From contig CAJWMX010000082.1 of assembly GCA_913043805.1 (NCBI GenBank), forward strand, positions 1 through 9,245: a stretch of DNA of 9,245 bases, in the 5' to 3' direction. Numbering within the stretch: the stretch's first letter is position 1; the number at the start of each line of letters is the position of its first letter. Shown here one piece after another: positions 1-5,192 of the stretch. Below the pieces are notes generated by a model. The model was not told the origin of the DNA, made no database searches, and worked only from the letters and a program-made list of their open reading frames with translations. The translations under genes were made by a program, and so were the position numbers. This DNA comes from an uncultured Acidobacteriota bacterium. Its GTDB lineage: Bacteria > Acidobacteriota > Vicinamibacteria > Vicinamibacterales > UBA8438.

Positions 1-407
1 ACGAACGTGCGGTCGCCCTCGATCCCGCCCATGCCAAGGCGCACAACAACCTGGGCGTGGTCCGGCTCCGGCAGCGCGAGTGGCAGCGGGCCGTGGCGAG
101 CTTCCGAACCGCGCTCGACCTGGAGCCGGCGAATCTGGATGCGGCGGTCAATCTTGCGCTGGCCCAGGACGGGGCAGGCGACCGGCAGCGGGCCACCCGT
201 ATCCTGTTCGACACCTTGGAGCGAGACGTCCGGTTTGCCCCGGCGCACTACAATTTGGCGAGGTTCTTCGAGCGCGCCGGCGACCCCCATCGGGCGGTTC
301 AGCACTACGCGCGATTCCTGGAGTACGGCGGGACGGCGCATCCCGAACTGGTTGAACCGGTCCGGACGCGGCTCTCGGCGCTCCGCTCGAGCCAGACGGC
401 CCGTTGA
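1..407 (+). CDS. TPR-repeat protein, C-terminal fragment (5' end outside window)
   Basis: The reading frame is open from base 3 to the TGA at 405-407, so the gene starts before the window. The visible 134 residues are tetratricopeptide repeats. One canonical unit begins with AHNNLGVVRLRQREWQRAVA and ends FRTALDLEP. A second, looser unit follows (NLDAAVNLALAQDGAGDRQR), then a third (FAPAHYNLARFFERAGDPHR followed by AVQHYARFLEYGG). TPR helices normally form a protein-binding scaffold, so the molecular partner cannot be read from this fragment. The N-terminal part, which might carry a catalytic, sulfatase, glycosyltransferase or membrane domain, is not seen. The gene ends 72 bp before the next ATPase gene on the same strand and could share its transcript. 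An internal GTG at 57 is not a likely start, because the TPR pattern continues upstream of it. Confidence 0.85.
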   Translation, partial: ERAVALDPAHAKAHNNLGVVRLRQREWQRAVASFRTALDLEPANLDAAVNLALAQDGAGDRQRATRILFDTLERDVRFAPAHYNLARFFERAGDPHRAVQHYARFLEYGGTAHPELVEPVRTRLSALRSSQTAR

Positions 408-479
408 CTCGACACTGAACGGATCGGCTCGCCTCGACGTTTTCTCAAGTGTCGGACTCGACCAACAGGTGTTAAGCGC

Positions 480-1193
480 ATGGCGATTATCGAAACCCGC
501 GACCTCTGGAAGACCTACCGCATGGGCAACGAAGACATCCACGCCCTGCGCGGAGTGTCCATCGAGATCGAGCGGGGCGAGTATGTGGCGATCATGGGGC
601 CATCGGGGTCCGGCAAGTCCACCCTGATGAACCTGATCGGCTGTCTCGACACACCGTCCAAGGGGAGTTACCTCCTCAACGGGCATCAGGTGCGCGAGCT
701 GGACGACGACGAGCTGGCGCGGATCCGCAACGAAGAGATCGGGTTCGTCTTCCAGACCTTCAACCTGCTGCCGCGCGCGACCGCGCTGCACAACGTGGAG
801 CTTCCGCTCGTCTACGCCGGGATCTCGGGTGCCGACCGGCGTTCCCGGGCCATGCAGGCGCTCGAGCGGGTCGAGCTGGCGGACCGGGTCAGTCATCGGC
901 CGAACGAACTGTCCGGCGGACAGCGTCAGCGTGTCGCCATCGCGCGGGCGCTGGTCAACACGCCGTCGATCCTGTTGGCGGACGAGCCGACCGGAAATCT
1001 CGACTCGAAGACCGGGCTTGAGATCATGACGCTGTTCGAGCGGTTGCACGCCACCGGCAACACCATCGTGCTCATTACCCATGAGCCCGAGATCGCCGAG
1101 TACGCGCACCGGGTCATCCACCTCCGCGACGGTGGGGTGGAGGAGGACGTGCGCCAGACGCATCGTTCACCCGCCATGGGCGCGACGCCCTGA
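480..1193 (+). CDS. ABC transporter ATP-binding protein, LolD/MacB type
   Basis: This is a complete 237-residue nucleotide-binding subunit. It has Walker A GPSGSGKST (residues 40-48), a Q-loop in FVFQTFNLLP, the signature LSGGQRQRVAIARAL from residue 144, Walker B ILLADEP with D168/E169, and the H-loop His201 in LITHEPE. The NLLPRATALHNVELPLVYAG stretch and the ADEPTGNLDSKTG stretch are typical of the LolD/MacB/FtsE group. Members of this group power FtsX-like permeases that move lipoproteins, antibiotics or peptides outward, or that act mechanically in the envelope. The length is normal for a stand-alone LolD-type ATPase. No FtsX/MacB-type permease is adjacent in the window; it could lie upstream of base 1. 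The start is the ATG at 480, which begins the conserved MAIIETRDLWKTY opening; the ribosome-binding site is weak. The next ATPase gene starts 17 bp after the stop, so co-transcription is likely. The exact substrate cannot be inferred. Confidence 0.93.
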   Translation: MAIIETRDLWKTYRMGNEDIHALRGVSIEIERGEYVAIMGPSGSGKSTLMNLIGCLDTPSKGSYLLNGHQVRELDDDELARIRNEEIGFVFQTFNLLPRATALHNVELPLVYAGISGADRRSRAMQALERVELADRVSHRPNELSGGQRQRVAIARALVNTPSILLADEPTGNLDSKTGLEIMTLFERLHATGNTIVLITHEPEIAEYAHRVIHLRDGGVEEDVRQTHRSPAMGATP

Positions 1194-1210
1194 ACTCCGT
1201 CGTTCCCCAG

Positions 1211-2163
1211 ATGTTCTTCGAGGTCGACGGCCTCACCACAGTGTTCCCGGTCGGTGGTCGGAACCAGCCCGCCCTGCGCGGTGTGAGCTTCGGTGTGGCG
1301 GCCGGAGAGACGCTGGCGCTGGTCGGTGAGTCCGGGTCTGGCAAGTCCATCACCGCGCTGTCCTGTCTTGGTCTGGTGCCGGCTCCCGGCCAGGCTGTCG
1401 AAGGCAGTGTGAGGTGGCGTGGACGCGATCTGCTACGGCTCTCGGAGCAGGAGCTTCACCGGGTGCGCGGGCGCGAGATCGGGCTGGCGCTGCAGGACAC
1501 CGGGTCGGCGCTGAACCCGACGTTCACCGTCGGCGACCAGTTGCGCGAGACCATCCGGACGCACGACGGCCGGGCGCGCGAAGGCGGCGGTGATAGAGCG
1601 GCCGGACTGCTGGCGCGGGTGGGCATCCCCGATCCGGCCAGGTGCGTCGACGCCTATCCCCACCAGCTCTCGGGCGGTCTCCGGCTGCGCGTGGTCGTCG
1701 CCCTGGCGTTGGCTGGCGATCCGGCGCTGCCCATAGCCGACGAGCCGACGACCGGTCTCGACGCGACCACCCAGACGCATGTGGTCGAGTTGCTTCGGAC
1801 GCTGGTCCGGACCGAGGGCTTGGCGCTGCTGCTCATCACGCATGACCTGCGCGTGGCCCGCCAGTGCGCCGACCGGGTGGCGGTCATGTACGCGGTGAGA
1901 TCGTCGATGAGGCGTCGGCAGACACGCTGCTGGATGCCCCTGATCATCCCTACACGCGTGGACTGCTGGCCTCGTCACCATCCGGCGACGCGGCGCCGAC
2001 CGGCATCGCGGGGACGGCGCCACGACTTGGCGCTTTTCCACCAGGGTGCGGCTTCGCGCCGCGTTGTGGCGAATGCGTGCTTCGTTGCGACGACGAGGCG
2101 CCGCCGCGCGTCGACCGTGGGAACCGCGCCGTGCGCTGCCATCTGTTCGAGCCGCCCGCATGA
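1211..2163 (+). CDS. Peptide ABC transporter ATPase, DppD/OppD type, frameshifted
   Basis: This is an ATPase of the peptide/nickel importer family. In frame from the ATG at 1211 are Walker A GESGSGKS (residues 39-46), Q-loop Gln95 in LALQDTGSALNP, signature LSGGLRLRV (153-161), Walker B with D177/E178 in IADEPTTGLD, and H-loop His211 in ITHD. After MYA (ending at 1894) the frame is lost. The expected continuation, GEIVDEASADTLLDAPDHPY and onwards, lies in the -1 frame from 1894 to the TGA at 2161-2163. That continuation includes the family's C-terminal cysteine motif GCGFAPRC...RC...RCHLF. With one G restored the protein would be 317 residues, normal for DppD. Read as given, the frame runs on to 2251 with about 118 unrelated residues. 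The corrected stop overlaps the next gene's start as ATGA, which supports the corrected version. The signature has Leu159 where the family normally has Gln. The cause may be a sequencing or assembly indel, or a young pseudogene. Confidence 0.88.
1891..1898 (+). other. Frameshift site in the DppD-like gene
   Basis: The bases read tac gcg gtg aga, giving Y-A-V-R, whereas the family sequence expects Y-A-G-E. Adding one G to the GG at 1894-1895 restores ggt gag and joins both conserved halves. No slippery heptamer and no obvious downstream stimulatory stem is visible, so programmed frameshifting is unlikely. Confidence 0.85.
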
Positions 2164-3008
2164 CGCCGCTCGTCGAGGTCAACCGCCTGTCTCACCGCTA
2201 TCACCGGCGTCGCTTTCTGCGTTCGGTCGATGCGGTCGACGCGGTGCGTGATTTCAGCTTCCACATCGAGTCGGGTGAGACGCTCGGTCTGGTGGGCGAG
2301 TCGGGCAGCGGCAAGACGACCGTTGCCCGCTGCATCCTCGGGCTGGTCTCGCCGACCTCCGGCGAGGTGCGCCTGGAGGGTCAGCTGGCGGGCGCGCGTC
2401 GCTCTCTCGCTCAGCGCCGGCTCGTGCAGCCGGTGTTCCAGGATCCGTTCTCGTCACTCGATCCCCGGTTCCCGATCGGCGCCAGCATCGAGGAACCGCT
2501 CGTGGTGCACCGGCAGGGCGGCCGAGACGAGCGGCGGCGGGTAGCCGAGCTCCTGATGCAGGTGGGGCTCGACCCGGAGCTGGCGTCGCGTCGACCTGGA
2601 GCGCTCAGTGGCGGGCAGCGTCAACGCGTGGCGCTAGCTCGAGCGCTGGCGCTGGCCCCGAAACTGCTCCTGCTTGACGAGCCGGTGTCGGCGCTCGATG
2701 CGTCGGTGGGCGCCAGGATTCTCGCCGAACTGGAGCGCCTCAAGACCTCCCTGCGGCTCGCCATCCTGTCCATTACCCACGACCTGCGTCTGGTCAGACA
2801 GCTGGCCGAACGTGTGGTGGTGATGCGACGGGGTGAAGTCGTCGAGCTCGCGCCAACGCGCGAGCTCTTCAGGCGACCGCGTCACCCCTACACGCGCGCG
2901 TTGCTGTCAGCTTCCGAGCTCCGGGCGGAGGTGGCGTCTGATGACGAGGAAGCCGAGGTCAAGCGTCCGCTGGTCGAGGTGGCATCGGGGCACTGGGCCT
3001 GCGTCTGA
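2160..3008 (+). CDS. Peptide ABC transporter ATPase, DppF/OppF type
   Basis: This is the second ATPase of a peptide/nickel-type importer, 282 residues from the ATG at 2160. It shows Walker A GESGSGKT (46-53), Q-loop Gln94 in FQDPFSSLDPR, an intact signature LSGGQRQRVALARAL from 149, Walker B LLLLDEP with D173/E174, and H-loop His207 in SITHD. The RHPYTRALLSA motif that follows the ATPase core is typical of DppF/OppF. The start at 2160 is chosen over an upstream in-frame ATG (2046) for two reasons: it overlaps the corrected stop of the DppD-like gene as ATGA, and it begins the conserved core (TPLVEVNRLSHRY). It would pair with that gene's product as a heterodimer at the cytoplasmic face of the importer. 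The tail is odd. It goes from the HPYT motif to a short acidic linker and ends GHWACV, so the cysteine-rich FxPRC segment usual in the family is absent. The permeases and binding protein are not in the window. Confidence 0.93.
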   Translation: MTPLVEVNRLSHRYHRRRFLRSVDAVDAVRDFSFHIESGETLGLVGESGSGKTTVARCILGLVSPTSGEVRLEGQLAGARRSLAQRRLVQPVFQDPFSSLDPRFPIGASIEEPLVVHRQGGRDERRRVAELLMQVGLDPELASRRPGALSGGQRQRVALARALALAPKLLLLDEPVSALDASVGARILAELERLKTSLRLAILSITHDLRLVRQLAERVVVMRRGEVVELAPTRELFRRPRHPYTRALLSASELRAEVASDDEEAEVKRPLVEVASGHWACV

Positions 3009-3024
3009 CCCGAGGCGCCGTCAG
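3005..3024. repeat. Short inverted repeat between convergent ATPase and mutase genes
   Basis: CTGAC (3005-3009) and GTCAG (3020-3024) are inverted copies separated by 10 bases. The TGA of the ATPase gene lies in the left arm and the TCA that is the mutase stop lies in the right arm. The arms are only 5 bp long and there is no T tract, so a terminator role is weakly supported. Confidence 0.35.
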
Positions 3025-4568
3025 CCGTCGTCGCGATACTCGCCAAACACCGCACGCAGCGTGTCGGCGATCTCGCCCACGGTGGCATGCGACTCGACCG
3101 CCGTGATGATGGGGGGGACAAGGTTGGTCTCGCCGCGAGCGGCTTGCCCGACGGCGTCGAGTGCCCGGGTCGTGGCGGCGTCGTCACGTGAGGCCCGCAC
3201 GGCGGCCACTCGCGCCCGCTGATCCGCCTCGACCTGGGGGTCGATCCTGAGCACGTCGAACTGCACCGGATCTGGGTCGATATAGCGGTTCACGCCGACC
3301 ACGATCCGATCGCCGGCATCGATCCCTTTCTGGGTTCGATACGCCGACTCCTGGATCTGCCGCTGGATGGCGCCCCGCTCGATCGCGGCGAGTGTGCCTC
3401 CCTGTTCGTCGATCTCGGCCAGAAGTGCGGTCGCGTCCGCCTCGATCGCGTCGGTGAGCTGTTCGATCGCGTAAGACCCGGCCACCGGGTCGACCGTGTT
3501 CGCGACTCCGGTTTCGCTGGCGATCAGTTGCTGCGTGCGAAGCGCGATCCGCGCCGACGTCTCCGTGGGGAGACCGAGCGCCTCGTCACGCCCGTTGCAG
3601 TGCAGCGACTGCGTGCCGCCGAGTACCGCGGCCATCGCCTGCAAGGCCACCCGCACGATGTTGTTGTCGGGCTGCTGGGCCGTCAGCGTGCTGCCCGCCG
3701 TCTGGGTGTGGAACCGCAACTGTTGCGCCTTCGGTTCGGTGGCGCCGAAGCGGTCCCTCATCAGCCGCGCCCAGAGCCGACGGGCGGCTCGAAACTTGGC
3801 GATCTCTTCGAGGAAGTCGTTGTCCGCCGAGAAAAAGAAGGAAAGACGACGCCCGAAGTGATTCACATCGAGCCCGGCCGACATCGCCGCCTCCACGTAG
3901 GCGATGGCGTCGGCGAAGGTAAAGGCTACTTCCTGCGCCGCCGTCGCTCCCGCCTCGCGGATGTGGTAGCCGCTGATCGAGACTGGGTGCCAGGCCGGGA
4001 TCTCCGCGCCGCAGTAGGCCACCACGTCGGTGACGATACGTAGAGACGGTCGCGGAGGGAAGATGTAGGTGCCCCGGGCGATGTACTCCTTCAGGATGTC
4101 ATTCTGTACGGTGCCGGCCAGCGAGCCTGGCGCCACGCCCTGGCGTCGCGCGGCGGCGACATAGAGGGCCAGCAGGATGATTGCCGTCGCGTTGATGGTC
4201 ATCGACGTTGATACCTTGTCGAGCGGTATCTCGTCGAACAGGACCGCCATGTCCTCGATCGAATCGATGGCGACGCCCACCCGCCCGACCTCGCCAGCCG
4301 CCAGCGCGTGGTCCGAGTCGTAGCCGATCTGGGTGGGGAGATCGAACGCCACGCTCAGTCCGCTGACCCCCTGGTCGAGGAGATAGCGGTAGCGGGTGTT
4401 CGACTCGGCCGCGGTCCCGAAGCCGGCGTACTGCCGCATGCTCCAGGGGCGACCCCGATACATCGTCGGGTAGATGCCACGCGTGAACGGAAACGCTCCG
4501 GGGGTACCGAGCGCCTCCTCGGAGCGCCAGTCTCGCAGGTCCTCGGCCGTGGCCGTCTTCGACTCCAT
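3021..4568 (-). CDS. Methylmalonyl-CoA mutase, catalytic (large/N-terminal) subunit
   Basis: The enzyme interconverts methylmalonyl-CoA and succinyl-CoA by an adenosylcobalamin radical mechanism, linking propionyl-CoA metabolism to the TCA cycle. The 515-residue product covers the TIM-barrel substrate domain only. The C-terminal cobalamin-binding domain with DxHxxG is missing, as in organisms that encode it as a separate small subunit. Visible active-site residues, by correspondence with the characterised Propionibacterium enzyme, are Tyr33 and Met36 in YPTMY, Arg40, Arg45 and Tyr47 (Tyr89) in RPWSMRQY, Gln155 (Gln197) and Arg165 (Arg207) in VQNDILKEYIAR, and Tyr201/His202 (Tyr243/His244) in SGYH. 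The Tyr89/Arg207 pair is the one used for methylmalonyl-CoA; isobutyryl-CoA mutases have Phe/Gln there. The start is the ATG at 4568. The gene converges on the ATPase cluster with 12 bp between stops and has no same-strand partner in the window, so the B12 subunit and the MeaB/ArgK chaperone must be elsewhere. Confidence 0.95.
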   Translation of the reverse strand: MESKTATAEDLRDWRSEEALGTPGAFPFTRGIYPTMYRGRPWSMRQYAGFGTAAESNTRYRYLLDQGVSGLSVAFDLPTQIGYDSDHALAAGEVGRVGVAIDSIEDMAVLFDEIPLDKVSTSMTINATAIILLALYVAAARRQGVAPGSLAGTVQNDILKEYIARGTYIFPPRPSLRIVTDVVAYCGAEIPAWHPVSISGYHIREAGATAAQEVAFTFADAIAYVEAAMSAGLDVNHFGRRLSFFFSADNDFLEEIAKFRAARRLWARLMRDRFGATEPKAQQLRFHTQTAGSTLTAQQPDNNIVRVALQAMAAVLGGTQSLHCNGRDEALGLPTETSARIALRTQQLIASETGVANTVDPVAGSYAIEQLTDAIEADATALLAEIDEQGGTLAAIERGAIQRQIQESAYRTQKGIDAGDRIVVGVNRYIDPDPVQFDVLRIDPQVEADQRARVAAVRASRDDAATTRALDAVGQAARGETNLVPPIITAVESHATVGEIADTLRAVFGEYRDDG

Positions 4569-4624
4569 CGCGGCGATTGTAGTAGATCCTGGACCACGAC
4601 CTGCCGGTTACGCCCGTCATGGTC

Positions 4625-4653
4625 TTGACACACCTATATATGGCGTATATCAT
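4625..4653 (+). promoter_or_regulatory. Sigma-70-type promoter for the small orphan gene
   Basis: A perfect -35 TTGACA (4625-4630) is followed by a 17-base spacer and a -10 TATCAT (4648-4653). Transcription would start near 4660, giving a leader of about 167 bases before the ATG at 4827. An inverted repeat ATATA-tggcg-TATAT (4636-4650) overlaps the spacer and the -10 and could be a regulator site. That role is inference. Confidence 0.65.
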
Positions 4654-4729
4654 TGCTTTGGGCCCTACATTTAGTTGCCTCCCTTGATGACCCTGGTTCG
4701 GTTTCAGCCTCGTCGAGAGGCGTCGTTCG

Positions 4730-4742
4730 CCGGTCAGACCGG
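4730..4742 (+). repeat. Small hairpin in the leader of the orphan gene
   Basis: CCGGT (4730-4734) and ACCGG (4738-4742) can pair around a CAG loop. The stem is GC-rich but short, with no T tract after it. It lies within the predicted leader RNA. Confidence 0.4.
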
Positions 4743-4787
4743 GGTGTCCACAGCCCATTTGCCATACGGCGGCCCCAGACCCGCTTG

Positions 4788-4807
4788 GCGGCAGGCCACC
4801 ATGCCGC
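4788..4807 (+). repeat. Hairpin just upstream of the orphan gene's ribosome-binding site
   Basis: GCGGCA (4788-4793) and TGCCGC (4802-4807) are perfect inverted copies with an 8-base loop. The stem ends 6 bases before the GAGGAGG Shine-Dalgarno sequence (4813-4819), so it could influence ribosome access. No known RNA family is recognised. Confidence 0.45.
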
Positions 4808-4812
4808 TTGCC

Positions 4813-4819
4813 GAGGAGG
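4813..4819 (+). promoter_or_regulatory. Strong ribosome-binding site
   Basis: GAGGAGG sits 7 bases before the ATG at 4827 and fixes the start of the small orphan gene over the longer upstream open frame. Confidence 0.8.
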
Positions 4820-4826
4820 TTCCAGG

Positions 4827-5177
4827 ATGGACGATGTCGTGAACCGTTTGTCTCGAGAACTGGCGACCGCGATGGCCGCCGCCGTGGCCGACGATCAGCG
4901 GGTCGAAGCCTGCCGTGAGAAGGCGCGGGCTGCCGGCTACGACATGAAGGTGTCGCTCGAGGCCGTGATCGGCTTTGCCAACCGGTCTGAGGAGACCGCG
5001 CTCGCGCCCGCGGCGGTACGCGCCGAAGGCGAGACACCTCCGGACGACTCGACGACCGATGGTGATCAGGCTGAATCGAGCGATGCGCCGGGCGCCACCG
5101 TGCAGGTCATGAGCTCGAACGACCGCCGCTTCCTGCGGTCGTTGCGGATCGCGGCTGACGAGACCCCACAGGCGTAG
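4827..5177 (+). CDS. Small protein of unknown function (116 residues)
   Basis: I do not recognise this family. The start is the ATG at 4827, 7 bases after a strong GAGGAGG ribosome-binding site (4813-4819). The open frame continues upstream to 4653 but has no comparable site. Residues 1 to about 55 look helical and mixed-charge, with a Val/Leu/Ala-rich face (MDDVVNRLSRELATAMAAAV, later KVSLEAVIGFANR). Residues about 56-94 are acidic, rich in Asp, Glu, Ser, Thr and Pro, and probably disordered. The C-terminus turns basic again with NDRRFLRSLRIA, which looks like a short binding motif. There is no signal peptide, membrane segment, cysteine pair or catalytic motif. It is probably cytosolic. It is transcribed alone from the promoter at 4625-4653 and converges on gpmI with a 10-bp gap. 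The strong ribosome-binding site, dedicated promoter and patterned protein argue for a real gene rather than chance. Confidence 0.75.
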   Translation: MDDVVNRLSRELATAMAAAVADDQRVEACREKARAAGYDMKVSLEAVIGFANRSEETALAPAAVRAEGETPPDDSTTDGDQAESSDAPGATVQVMSSNDRRFLRSLRIAADETPQA

Positions 5178-5192
5178 GAACCCGTTCCTACG
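5173..5192. repeat. Perfect inverted repeat holding both convergent stop codons
   Basis: CGTAGGAAC (5173-5181) and GTTCCTACG (5184-5192) are perfect inverted copies with CC between them. As RNA this folds as an 8-bp stem with a CCCG tetraloop on either strand. The left arm contains the TAG of the orphan gene (5175-5177) and the right arm contains the gpmI stop (CTA, 5188-5190). There is no T tract, so it is not a classical intrinsic terminator. It may act as a bidirectional 3'-end stabiliser or a weak terminator. Confidence 0.7.

Larger units (their letters stand above)
4569..4826. other. Divergent intergenic region, mutase / small orphan gene
   Basis: This 258-bp stretch separates two divergent genes. 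It contains an A+T-rich core (about 4631-4675) that stands out from the GC-rich surroundings, a + strand promoter, and two short hairpins downstream of it. On the minus strand a TACAAT-like hexamer lies just before the mutase start, but without a convincing -35 box. I see no tRNA and no recognisable riboswitch, including no cobalamin box. Confidence 0.6.

Noticed and set aside
7..627. A 206-codon + strand frame across the TPR fragment and the first ATPase
   Set aside because: It is an out-of-frame shadow; the TPR pattern and Walker A are in other frames.
1889..1960. Programmed -1 frameshifting as the explanation of the broken DppD-like frame
   Set aside because: The site reads tac gcg gtg aga, with no X XXY YYZ slippery sequence, and no clear stem follows. 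This family is not known to use recoding.
1433..2182. A 249-codon open frame on the minus strand
   Set aside because: It mirrors the DppD-like gene, whose Walker and signature motifs are unmistakable on the + strand.
4569..4826. Cobalamin riboswitch upstream of the B12-dependent mutase
   Set aside because: No B12-box (GCCACTG-like) sequence or matching secondary structure is visible on either strand.
4099..5037. A 312-codon open frame on the minus strand spanning the intergenic region
   Set aside because: It overlaps the mutase in another frame and runs across the promoter and the orphan gene. The translation is Arg/Pro-rich without motifs.
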